From: Virgisporangium aurantiacum
Lineage (GTDB): Bacteria > Actinomycetota > Actinomycetes > Mycobacteriales > Micromonosporaceae
DNA: 34,562 bases
Reading direction: 5' to 3'
Assembly (NCBI RefSeq): GCF_016863635.1
Contig: NZ_BOPG01000125.1
Span: forward strand, 1 to 34,562
The translations under genes and the position numbers were made by a program. A model generated the notes under the pieces. The model saw only the letters and a list, made by a program, of their open reading frames with translations, did no database searches and was not told the DNA's origin. Shown piece after piece: positions 22,788-30,911 of this stretch (positions are counted from its first letter, which is position 1; every line of letters begins with the position of its first letter).

Positions 22788-24959
22788 ATGGTGTGGGCTC
22801 ATAGCACCAATGCGCAGGGGTGTCGGCATCGCCTCGATGAGCATCTGCGCAGCACTGGTCAGTTGGCAGCGGAGTTTGCCGAGCCGTTCGGCCTGTCGGA
22901 CGTCGCTCGATGGGCCGGGCTTGTGCATGACGCTGGGAAGGCGTGGTGCTCGTGGCAGACGAAACTGCTTGCGGTCGAACCGACCGGTGGTCGTGTCGGG
23001 CTGGATCACAAGTCGTTCGGCGTTCATCTGGCGAGGCAACACGGCTTGCGGATGGTCGAGTGGGTGGTAGCTGGTCACCACGGGGGTCTCGGGGACTATC
23101 GCGATCTGGACGATCTTCTCGGCGTCAACGACCCGGCGAAGCAAGCGGAGCGGCAGAAACAGTGGACTGACGCTGAACGAGCGCTGAAAGCTCTGGTTCC
23201 GGAGATTTTCGAGCAGCCGCCGGCCGTCCCGCCGGAGTTTGCGAATCGCACGGACAGGCTCGCTCAGGAGTTCCTCGTGCGGTTTCTGTTCTCGTGCCTG
23301 GTCGATGCCGACGTTCTCGATACTCAGGCGCACCGGTTGGGGCTGGCCACGCCGCGGAGCGGGGTGCCTTTCGACGCGGAAATGCTCGTCGATCGGCTGC
23401 TGAAGCGGCGTCGCGTGCTTCTCGCTGACCGGCTGCCGTCTCCCATGGACGGGTTGCGTTCGGACCTGTTCGAAGCGGCGTTGTCGGCTGCGGACATGCC
23501 TCCAGGGGTGTTCCTGATGACGGCGCCGACCGGCGCCGCGAAGACGATGGCCGCCGCCGGGTTCGCTCTGCGGCACGCGGCCCGGCATGGCAAACGCCGG
23601 GTCATCGTCGCGGTTCCGTTCATCACGATCACGGAGCAGAACGCAGCCGTGTATCGGCAACTGCTCGACGACGGCGACGACGTCGTGCTGGAGCACCACA
23701 GCAACGTCGACTGGGATGTGGCTACACCTGGTCGGGGGCGGGTGTTCGTGCAGCGGATGGCGGCGGAGAACTGGGATGCGCCGTTCATCGTGACGACCAC
23801 GGTCCAGCTTCTGGAGTCGTTGTTCGGTCGCAAGCCGTCGGCGATGCGCAAGGTGCACCGTGTGGCCGGTTCGGTTGTGGTGCTCGACGAGGTTCAGGCG
23901 CTGCCGCACCGGTTGCTGCCGCAGGTCGCTGATGCGCTGCGGATTCTGACCAGCCGGTTCGGTGTGACGGTGCTGCTGTCGACGGCGACGCAGCCGGCGT
24001 GGGGCGAACTGAATCCGCTCAAGGCTCTCCGGGCGCATGAGATCGTGCCCGACGTTGCGGCGGTGTTCAGGTCGGCCCAGCGGGTCAGGTTCGAATGGCG
24101 GACTGATCCGAGGCCGACCCTCGCGTCGGTGACCGCTGAGGTCGTCGCCTATCGGCAAGCCCTGGTGGTGGTGAACACGGTCCGCGATGCGCGGACGCTG
24201 TACGAGTTGGCCCAGGCAAAAGCCGACGCCGGGGTGAAGGTGCTGCACCTGTCCACCGGGATGTGCCCGCTGCACCGCACATCGGTGTTGACACGGGTCC
24301 GGCAGCTCCTGGATGAGAGGGCACCCGTCGTGCTGGTCAGCACGTCGCTCGTCGAGGCCGGGGTGGACCTGGACTTTCCGGTGGCATTCCGGGCACTCGC
24401 GCCACCGGAGTCCATCGGTCAGGTGGCCGGGCGTTGCAACCGCAGCGGCTGGCTGGGGACGCGTGGCGGGCTCGTGGTGATCTTCGATCCCGTTGATGGG
24501 GGTGCGCCCCCGTCATTCGGGCCGCAGGTCGGCAACGCCCGGGTGATCTTAGGCCCGGATCGGGCTGATCCCGAGGACGTGGACGCCCTTGCCGCCTACT
24601 TCGCGACGCTGTACCGGTCGCTGGATATCGACGGGCCGGCGAGCGTGTCCGCGGAAATCCGGAAGAACCGACGACGGTGGGACTTCCACTCGGTAACCGA
24701 TGGACCCCAGGACGCCAGCGGGCGCCGGGATCGGCGCCGGGCGTTCAGGATGATCCTCGACGACACGGTCCCGGTCGTCGTGAGCTACGGCACCAGGTCC
24801 GACCTGATCAGGGTATGCGACGCGTTGGCGGAGTTACGCGGTCCCGCTCCGCATCCGGATGCGTGGCGGCGTCTGCAGCCCAACGTGACAGAACAACACC
24901 GCGCCGGCGGGCCAGCCGTTCGTGGTGCCCGTGTTGGTGCAACGGCAGGAAGCCGGTGA
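22788..24959 (+). CDS. cas3: Cas3 helicase-nuclease, C-terminally truncated
   Basis: 723 residues; ATG 22788 has GGAGGG three bases upstream and GTG 22791 is an alternative with better spacing. The N-terminal HD nuclease shows LVHDAGK (His47, Asp48), AGHHGG (97-98) and SCLVDADVLDT. The SF2 helicase shows Walker A-like TGAAKT (248-253), DEVQ (367-370), STAT (398-401) and QVAGRCNR (545-552). Cas3 is recruited by Cascade to unwind and degrade invader DNA. HD-first order fits type I-C-like proteins, not I-G. From about residue 700 the sequence stops resembling Cas3 and reads out of frame over a peptidase fragment, so roughly the last tens of residues are lost. No cas5, cas7, cas8, cas1, cas2 or cas4 follows in the window. 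Confidence 0.93.
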   Translation: MVWAHSTNAQGCRHRLDEHLRSTGQLAAEFAEPFGLSDVARWAGLVHDAGKAWCSWQTKLLAVEPTGGRVGLDHKSFGVHLARQHGLRMVEWVVAGHHGGLGDYRDLDDLLGVNDPAKQAERQKQWTDAERALKALVPEIFEQPPAVPPEFANRTDRLAQEFLVRFLFSCLVDADVLDTQAHRLGLATPRSGVPFDAEMLVDRLLKRRRVLLADRLPSPMDGLRSDLFEAALSAADMPPGVFLMTAPTGAAKTMAAAGFALRHAARHGKRRVIVAVPFITITEQNAAVYRQLLDDGDDVVLEHHSNVDWDVATPGRGRVFVQRMAAENWDAPFIVTTTVQLLESLFGRKPSAMRKVHRVAGSVVVLDEVQALPHRLLPQVADALRILTSRFGVTVLLSTATQPAWGELNPLKALRAHEIVPDVAAVFRSAQRVRFEWRTDPRPTLASVTAEVVAYRQALVVVNTVRDARTLYELAQAKADAGVKVLHLSTGMCPLHRTSVLTRVRQLLDERAPVVLVSTSLVEAGVDLDFPVAFRALAPPESIGQVAGRCNRSGWLGTRGGLVVIFDPVDGGAPPSFGPQVGNARVILGPDRADPEDVDALAAYFATLYRSLDIDGPASVSAEIRKNRRRWDFHSVTDGPQDASGRRDRRRAFRMILDDTVPVVVSYGTRSDLIRVCDALAELRGPAPHPDAWRRLQPNVTEQHRAGGPAVRGARVGATAGSR

Positions 24960-25170
24960 CTACGGCCGCACCCGCCGGGTCACCGTGCAGGTCTCCTACG
25001 ACGACGGCGCGACCTGGCGTCCGGCACCGGTTCTCGGCACCGGCGACCAGCGCACAGCCGTTCTGGTTCACCCGAAGGGCGCGAAGCACGTGTCGTTGCG
25101 CGGTTCCGTGACCGACAGCCGCGGCAACACCGCGGAGATCACGGTGATCCGGGCGTACGCGTTGCGGTAA
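24887..25170 (+). pseudogene. 3' fragment of a subtilisin-family (S8) peptidase gene
   Basis: In a frame different from cas3 the sequence reads TAPAGQPFVVPVLVQRQEA, then VTVQVSYDDGATWRPAPVLG, VLVHPKGAKHVSLRGSV and TDSRGNTAEITVIRAYAL before a stop. This matches the C-terminal beta domain found after the catalytic part of secreted S8 peptidases. No catalytic Asp-His-Ser region is present upstream; cas3 is there instead. The left boundary is the junction and is approximate. An internal GTG could yield an 82-residue product, probably without function. Confidence 0.7.
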
Positions 25171-25205
25171 CGGCTTCCGGGTAGTCGGCGGACGGGGCCA
25201 CCGCG

Positions 25206-25334
25206 ATGCGCGCGCAGCTTGCCGCACTCGTTCTCGTGGTGGTGACGGGTCTCGTGGCACCTGATGCGGCTACCGCATACGAGACCCGCCGTTCGCCGGC
25301 ACCGAACGGCTGCTCCCGCGCGCCCAGCCACTGA
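25206..25334 (+). CDS. possible small secreted peptide
   Basis: 42 residues: MRAQLAALVLVVVTGLVAPD and then AATA look like a signal peptide with a cleavage site near residue 25, leaving about 17 residues with one Cys. There is no clear ribosome site. It may be the remaining start of a larger secreted protein. Confidence 0.3.
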   Translation: MRAQLAALVLVVVTGLVAPDAATAYETRRSPAPNGCSRAPSH

Positions 25335-25516
25335 CAACACGTGCGCGGTCCGACCGAACGCGCGACGGGCACCGACCATGACCGATTCCCTTGTCATCGC
25401 ATCCGAGCCAGCCATGATCTACCTCCCGCCTCGTCCCCGGGTGCCGGGAACCGGTCCGCCCAGACTCGCCAACCAGGCTGCTCACTTTCCAGCCCACCAG
25501 GCGCTATGGTGCGTCG

Positions 25517-26032
25517 ATGCGTTCCCGGGCCTGGATCGCGGCCGGCGTCGCCGTCGCGGTGCTGGGCCTTGCCGTGGTGCTGTTCGCCTATCCGCTGTCG
25601 CCGCGTACCGATCCGGCGCCGGTCCAGGCCTCTTTCCCCCGATCGTTCGCGGATCCGGGCGTCATCCTGGTCAAGAAGCCGGGTTCGTACGCGATCTGGG
25701 AGACCGGAATGAGGGGCGACGGCGATCGGTGCCGGGTTTCCACCCAGAGCGGGACGCAGATCCGCGTCGACGAGCCGCGTCTCACAGTGCGGTGGGAGCC
25801 GGACGGCGAGGACAGCGGCGCCTACGTCTACACCCAGGTCGGCGCGTTTGACGTCCCCGCCGCGGGGGCGTACGGCATCTCCTGTACGACCGACGGCGCG
25901 GCAGGCACGGCGTTCGCGGTGACACAGACGCCGAGTACCGGTCTGTCGCTCACGGCCCTCGTCGGGGGATCGGTCGCGATCGTGATCGGGGTGACGACCC
26001 TGATCGTGGCATCCGTGCGGCGACGCCGCTGA
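25517..26032 (+). CDS. two-pass membrane protein of unknown function
   Basis: 171 residues. One membrane segment is near the N-terminus (about 7-26, WIAAGVAVAVLGLAVVLFAY) and a second near the end (about 141-165), followed by RRRR. The middle 110 residues should face outside; they contain two Cys (CRV and CTT) that could pair and a YVYTQVGAFDVPAAGAYGISC stretch with beta character. I have seen similar small actinobacterial membrane proteins but know no function. ATG 25517 has no clear Shine-Dalgarno, so the transcript may be leaderless. Confidence 0.75.
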   Translation: MRSRAWIAAGVAVAVLGLAVVLFAYPLSPRTDPAPVQASFPRSFADPGVILVKKPGSYAIWETGMRGDGDRCRVSTQSGTQIRVDEPRLTVRWEPDGEDSGAYVYTQVGAFDVPAAGAYGISCTTDGAAGTAFAVTQTPSTGLSLTALVGGSVAIVIGVTTLIVASVRRRR

Positions 26033-26608
26033 GCCGTTCATGAGATCCAGCATCCGGTAACCGGAGCGTCCCTTGACCGGAACGGGCCGCAACCCCGAAC
26101 CCGAACCTGATCGACGCGGTTGGCGGTAGATTGGTGCGCCCGATTTTGGTCAGGTTGGGCGTGGCTTGGTGCTGCTTACCGTCGGGTGCGGCTGCCGTTG
26201 AGTGACCTTCGGGATCTTGACCGGCCGCGGTCGTGACATTGGCAAGCAAAGGATCCCGGCGCATCGTCGTCGATGGCATCGCATTTCGGTGGTCGTGGCG
26301 CTTCCGTACGCGCATCGCGGGAACTGACTCGGCCCACCAAGGGCGTCTGTTCTGCCGGCGACCGTGGCCGCGGGCATCCATCAGGCACTGGCCGCCGGTT
26401 GGCAGCTGCGCAGGCCCGGCCCGGCATTCGCGCTGACGCTTGACGAAGCACTGCCATAAATCTCTGCTACCGAGCGTCGTCGGCGGCAGATGTTCGCAGG
26501 TCGTGGCATAGGCGCACGTCGCCCTTCGATGCATTCGAAACCGAATCTACCGATGATCCGACGCGAAGTACGCTTCCAACGGCGGTGTCGCGATGGCGGA
26601 TACGGCGG
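26033..26608. other. intergenic region with no supported gene
   Basis: About 575 bases. Open frames on both strands are fragmentary with unlikely composition. Base composition is lower in GC near 26120-26160 and 26450-26600. I see no repeats, tRNA or strong hairpin. Confidence 0.45.
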
Positions 26609-26614
26609 TATAGT
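26609..26614 (+). promoter_or_regulatory. -10 element for a leaderless gene
   Basis: TATAGT ends six bases before ATG 26621, so transcription would start at or near the start codon. No good -35 is seen 17 bases upstream. Confidence 0.45.
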
Positions 26615-26620
26615 CCGAAA

Positions 26621-27610
26621 ATGGGCTTGTTCAAGCGGCGCCCGAAGAATAATCCGGCGATCGAAGAAGGCTCGGCATCGGCTACGACGGTGGTGACGCC
26701 GAGGCCGACGCCGGATGGAAAGGGGATCGCCTTCCCCGACAGTGCGGCTATAGATCACTGGAAACGTCGGGTTGCCGATGCTGGTCTGACGGTGCGCGGA
26801 GTGGAATATAACGGGCAGGCCAGCTACCTGACCCTCGCCGGCCCCGACGCGGAGCGGGCGAAGACCTTCCTACGCAACGAACACGTCGATCGGGAGCTGT
26901 ACTACATAGTGGTGGAAACCCCGGACGGCACATGGGGCTTGGACATTGAAGGGCTGTATCTCGAACGATTGCGTCCATGGCAGCAGGACACCGAATCGGC
27001 GGAATATCAAGTTCCTGCCGGCTCGATTGCCGGTAATCCGCGCAGTGTCAATCTGGCCGCGCGGGGCAAGGTCGACAATTTTCTGGTCTGGATCGGATGT
27101 GGGCGGTGTGCGCACCGATGGGCGGACGGAGTGCGGTATCAGAATCGGACCCTCACTCGTTGTCCATCGTGTGGCGCGAAGAACTCGGTCGATTCCTCGA
27201 ACGTGCAGGTCGCTCCGTTGGACCAGCAGCCAACTCCGTCCAGTCCACTCTCCAGCAGCCCAAGCAATCGGTCCGCAGACTCCGCAAGCGAACAACAACG
27301 AGCGCAGATTGCCCGCCGCATCGCCGAGCTCTTGGACTTCAATCAAGTGCATTACGGCGAGCTCGACAAAGAGCAACAGTCTCAGGCTACAGATTGTCGC
27401 CATCTTGACGCCATCATTTCCAGCGGCGGAGCTCCACCAGACTGGATCAGCCACGCGGTCGAGCTCAGGTCAATCGGCCACCAACTCAATCGCGAAGGCG
27501 GAGTCCGACTCATGCGGGAAACAGCTGCACAGGCCGATGGACTGAGCAAATATGGGGTCCGCCAAGTCATCGTGCTGTTCTGGGAAGGCATCGGCGGGTG
27601 GCAAGACTAG
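26621..27610 (+). CDS. unknown protein with a central zinc ribbon
   Basis: 329 residues, not secreted. The N-terminus is basic (MGLFKRRPKNN). A first domain (about 35-125) includes IDHWKRRVADAGLTVRGVEY and LYYIVVETPDGTWGLDIEGLYLE, a mixed alpha-beta pattern. Next is a zinc ribbon with CGRC (160-163) and CPSC (181-184). After a Ser/Pro-rich linker (about 198-230), a helical C-terminal region reads EQQRAQIARRIAELLDFNQ and VELRSIGHQLNREGG. Codon use is less GC-biased than the neighbours, a sign of possible transfer. ATG 26621 is chosen because a -10 sits just before it. I do not recognise the family. Confidence 0.72.
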   Translation: MGLFKRRPKNNPAIEEGSASATTVVTPRPTPDGKGIAFPDSAAIDHWKRRVADAGLTVRGVEYNGQASYLTLAGPDAERAKTFLRNEHVDRELYYIVVETPDGTWGLDIEGLYLERLRPWQQDTESAEYQVPAGSIAGNPRSVNLAARGKVDNFLVWIGCGRCAHRWADGVRYQNRTLTRCPSCGAKNSVDSSNVQVAPLDQQPTPSSPLSSSPSNRSADSASEQQRAQIARRIAELLDFNQVHYGELDKEQQSQATDCRHLDAIISSGGAPPDWISHAVELRSIGHQLNREGGVRLMRETAAQADGLSKYGVRQVIVLFWEGIGGWQD

Positions 27611-27800
27611 CTCCGAGAACACTTTAGGTCGGGTCACTCGGCAGCCTCGGCGGCGTGGAGGCGCCCGGTGGCGGTCTTCGGGTCGTCTTCGACGACCTGG
27701 TAGCCGGCGGGGGCGCGGACTGCCCCTGCTGGAAGGCTGCATGCGGGCGATCGAGGAGCGACAGGGTTACGTTCGCTGACCGCCGGGCCGGCGACCGCCG

Positions 27801-28168
27801 CTACAGTTCCGGTGCCGGCACGTGCAGGGCGTTGGCGGTGCGGCGGGCGTTGTCGCGACGCAGGTCGAGCGCCTTGACCGGATCGCGGCCGGACCCCCGA
27901 CATGACCGTGGTGATCCGCTCGTATGCCTCGCGGACCCAGGGAATGGACCCACTGCTCTGCACGGCGCCAGGTCGGCGTGCTGGCCGCCGCCGTCGCGTC
28001 GGCCATGTCACCGCGGATCAGGTGTATGTAGGCCCACGCCTCGTCGACGTTGATGTCGATCCACTTCCCGCCCCGCCCGGCCAGCGTGACGATCCGCTCC
28101 TGCAGGAATGTGAAATGGCCATCGAACGAGCCGTACCGCTCGAAATGTGGAAGCGCCTCGGCACGCAT
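27801..28168 (-). pseudogene. frameshifted gene of unknown family
   Basis: Reading the minus strand across three frames gives one plausible protein end: MRAEALPHFERYGSFDGHFT, then IVTLAGRGGKWIDINVDEAW and AYIHLIRGDMADA; a shift; SSGSIPWVREAYERITTVMSGV; a shift; RDPVKALDLRRDNARRTANA then LHVPAPEL and a stop. The two shifts break it. The upstream part is also missing or in yet another frame. The ALPHFERYGS part recalls the end of DUF4304-like proteins, but that is weak. Confidence 0.55.
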
Positions 28169-28254
28169 GTGCGCGCTGAGCCAAGTGCTTGACGCTTGGA
28201 TTTGTCGATCATGGTGGTCGGTGCGCCGATCTGGGTGATCATGGTGTGGTGGGG

Positions 28255-29416
28255 ATGCGGGTGCTCTTCGACGGTGAGGTCGTCGTCCATTACGGGCAGA
28301 TCTATGTGGAGTGCGTTGACGACCCGTCGATGGTCGAGGAGTGGTTCGATGTCGAGTTCTGTCTGGAGACGGCGTTTGCCGGGCAGGACAACGGCTTGTG
28401 CGGCGCGGCGGTGCCGGGACGGCTGTACCTGGTCACCGGTCTGCACACCGGAGGTCTGCCGTTCCGGGTGGAGGTACACGACCGGCAGCCGCCCGTGGGC
28501 CGGCGGTGGGAGGAGATGGTTGAGGCCTCTTTCATCCCGACGGGTAGCGACATCGGGCTCGTGCAGTGGGCCGGTGAGGCGTCCTGGCCGCTCGACGTCG
28601 ATCCGGTCGCCCACCGGGTGCGCTACTGCGCGACGGGGATGGACAACGAGCACACCGACCAGCCCGATCACCCGGAACGCTACCTGGTGCAGTTCTGGCC
28701 CGAGCCCCCCCTCGGCCGACCGGGTACTGAGACAGACCACCACGACCGCGGCCTCCTGGCACCGCACGGCCCGGGAACTCCCGCCGCCACCGACAGCCGA
28801 GGAACGGCGACGGGCTGCGGAAGAGAAGCTGCGCGAACAGCGGCGAGAGGAGCAGGAGTGGGTCCGCGCCGACGAGGAACGATTCTGGGGCGGTCGACTG
28901 CCCACCGACCGGCTCCGCGAGATCTCCGACCGGGCGGCAAACCTCGCCCGGCTCGACCGGGACCTGCTGGACCAGATCGACGCCGCCGGCCCGGACATCC
29001 AGCGGCAGGTTGCCCGCTGGTCCGCCCGCCGGGCATGCGTCAACGCCGGACTCGCCGGACCCGACTGGGTCGCGGCGGCGCTGGCCGCACTCGACGCCGG
29101 GACATCACCACCACCGCAGGCCGCCGACTTCGACGCCGCGTTCACCACGTGGCGCGGCCACCCGACGACCGGCCAGGTCACCATCCGGTTCGGACCCGTC
29201 AACGACACCGACCCGCCGCCCCACCAGCCAGAAGTCGCAGCGCTCTACACACTCATCGCCGCACGCGCCGACGACACGCTCCTCGCAGCCGTCGACACCA
29301 CCTACCACGCCACCCTCACAACCCCGCCCGGCACCACCGACGTCCTGGCCGACCTACGCACCGCCATCGCCCTCCCACCGGCACACCCGGACACAGCGGT
29401 GCGAGACCCACGATGA
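28255..29416 (+). pseudogene. unknown gene split by a frameshift at a run of seven C
   Basis: From ATG 28255 one frame encodes MRVLFDGEVVVHYGQIYVEC followed by a folded-looking domain up to YLVQFWPEPP. The coding pattern then moves to the +1 frame and continues SADRVLRQTTTTAASWHRTA, a charged helix (AEERRRAAEEKLREQRREEQ) and a helical domain to the stop at 29416. The switch lies at C7, 28705-28711; six C would give one protein of about 386 residues. Either the assembly has one C too many or the gene is truly broken or phase-variable. The family is unrecognised. Confidence 0.7.
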
Positions 29417-29498
29417 GCGCCATGACCGACCGCGATCAACGCCAGATGAGTGCACGGTCCAATTGAGTTTTAGTTGGTGTCGGGTCGTGGCGGCCGCG

Positions 29499-29527
29499 TT
29501 GATCGCACGGATTTCGACTTCTAGCGT
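29499..29527 (+). promoter_or_regulatory. sigma-70-type promoter for the secreted CARDB-like protein
   Basis: TTGATC and TAGCGT are 17 bases apart, and the -10 ends six bases before ATG 29534, so the transcript would be leaderless. Confidence 0.55.
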
Positions 29528-29533
29528 CGGGCC

Positions 29534-30100
29534 ATGTCCCGTGATTCATGGTTACGGCGCTTCCTCACCGCTGCCCTCGTGCTGATCGGCGCCGTTGTCT
29601 CAGCCGGCCCGGCGGAGGCCGCACCGTGCACCGGCCCCACGTGCTACCGGTTATGGGCGGACTTCACGGTCACCGCGTCGACGGCCCCGTCGCTACCGAT
29701 TCTGGTCGCTCCGGGCGGCACCCACAGCTACACGGTGCGGGTAACCAGCACCGGCTGGCGCACCGGTGGGCTGACCGGACCCGTGGAGTGGCCTGAAGGG
29801 CCCGCCCCGCGCGAGGTGTTCGTGATCTGGGACCCGGCATCGGATGACGAGTTCATCGTCCCTCGCGCCGGGTCGTTCGACGGAGGCTGGCCCATCGGCA
29901 GTTGCGGGGGCTACCACTGGCCCGGCCTCGCCTGTTACGGCAACAACATGCCGGTGGGGTCGTTCAGCCAGTTCACCTACGTGTGGCAGGCGCCGCGCAC
30001 ACCTGGCACCTACACGTTCACGATCCAGATCGACACACCCAACTTCACCGAGTACAACGAGAACAACAACAGCGTCACCCTGATCTACGCGGTGGGCTGA
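29534..30100 (+). CDS. secreted protein with a CARDB-like domain
   Basis: 188 residues. A signal peptide (RRFLTAALVLIGAVVSAG, cleavage after AEA near residue 29) directs export. The mature part is one beta domain: ILVAPGGTHSYTVRVTSTG, then FSQFTYVWQAPRTPGTYTF, ending with DTPNFTEYNENNNSVTLIY. That last stretch is the Asp/Asn/Glu-rich signature of CARDB and similar immunoglobulin-like adhesion domains. There are four Cys, so one or two disulfides are possible. With only one domain and no anchor, it is probably a small extracellular binding protein; the ligand is unknown. It is monocistronic with its own promoter. Confidence 0.82.
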   Translation: MSRDSWLRRFLTAALVLIGAVVSAGPAEAAPCTGPTCYRLWADFTVTASTAPSLPILVAPGGTHSYTVRVTSTGWRTGGLTGPVEWPEGPAPREVFVIWDPASDDEFIVPRAGSFDGGWPIGSCGGYHWPGLACYGNNMPVGSFSQFTYVWQAPRTPGTYTFTIQIDTPNFTEYNENNNSVTLIYAVG

Positions 30101-30329
30101 CCGTCCTGACGCGCCGACGTGTCGGCTTCTCGGCGGACCCGATGGCGGCAGCAGCGTCCGGTCGAGGTCTGACCGACCGGGCGCTGCGCTCTCGTTTTCC
30201 TCCCGGGTCAATCCGTCTCAGCAACCCGCGCGCTCCGCGGCCAGATTCGTGGACTTCCCGCCCGGTGAGGGCGGGATACCGCGCGCGATGACGTTACTCA
30301 ACGCGCCCTGTCGTCGCTTGATCGGCGTG

Positions 30330-30358
30330 TTGAGAACGCGGTTTGTGCCTTGTAACCT
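30330..30358 (+). promoter_or_regulatory. promoter candidate upstream of the sigma factor gene
   Basis: TTGAGA and TAACCT are 17 bases apart. A start near 30365 would leave a leader of about 22 bases carrying the AGAGGG ribosome site of ATG 30387. It is a housekeeping-like pattern rather than a typical ECF autoregulatory one. Confidence 0.5.
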
Positions 30359-30386
30359 TTGGCCGCCGGCGGACACAGAGAGGGAC

Positions 30387-30911
30387 ATGAACGTCGTCCA
30401 CGAACGCGACGCCGACTGGTTCCGCGGCATCTACGCCCGGCACTACCAGGACGTTGTGCGTTACGGCCTGCGAAGGCTCGGCGGAATCGCCGCAGCGGAG
30501 GAGCTCGCTCAGGAGGTCTTCCTGGTCGCCTGGCGGCGGCGGTGGGAAGTGCCGGCACGGACGCTGCCCTGGCTGTACGGCGTCGGACGACGCCTGCTCG
30601 CCAACCACTGGCGCGCCGAGCGGGCCGCCCCACCAGTGCTCGCGGCCGGGGAGATGCCGGAAGTCGACCGGCACGACGGCATCGCTCGCCTCGTAGACGT
30701 GCGCACCGCGCTGGCCCGGCTGTCCGACGACGACCAGGAGATCCTGCGGCTCGTCGGCTGGGAGCAGCTGTCCATGAGCGAGGCCGCCCAGGTCGTCGGC
30801 TGCGGCACCGCGACCGCGAAGGTCCGGCTGCACCGGGCCCGCCGACGACTCGTCGCCCTGCTGCGCGAACAGCCCGCAGCCGCCCCTGTCCGGATCGGAG
30901 GAACACGATGA
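30387..30911 (+). CDS. ECF-type RNA polymerase sigma factor
   Basis: 174 residues. Region 2 (about 10-78) includes FRGIYARHYQDVVRYGLRRL, AEELAQEVFLVAWRRRW and LPWLYGVGRRLLANHWR. Region 4 (about 108-160) includes ARLSDDDQEILRLVGWEQLS and MSEAAQVVGCGTATAKVRLH, ending in RARRRLVALL. There is no region 3, as expected for ECF factors. ATG 30387 has AGAGGG close upstream; the frame extends to 30249, but the added residues would cross the promoter. It is coupled by ATGA to a membrane partner, a pair common in actinobacteria, and probably governs a small regulon that includes an unknown envelope response. Confidence 0.92.
   Translation: MNVVHERDADWFRGIYARHYQDVVRYGLRRLGGIAAAEELAQEVFLVAWRRRWEVPARTLPWLYGVGRRLLANHWRAERAAPPVLAAGEMPEVDRHDGIARLVDVRTALARLSDDDQEILRLVGWEQLSMSEAAQVVGCGTATAKVRLHRARRRLVALLREQPAAAPVRIGGTR

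Noticed and set aside
22494..24275. 593-codon minus-strand frame opposite cas3
   Set aside because: It is the antisense of a clear Cas3 gene, with Arg/His/Pro-rich composition and no recognisable domain.
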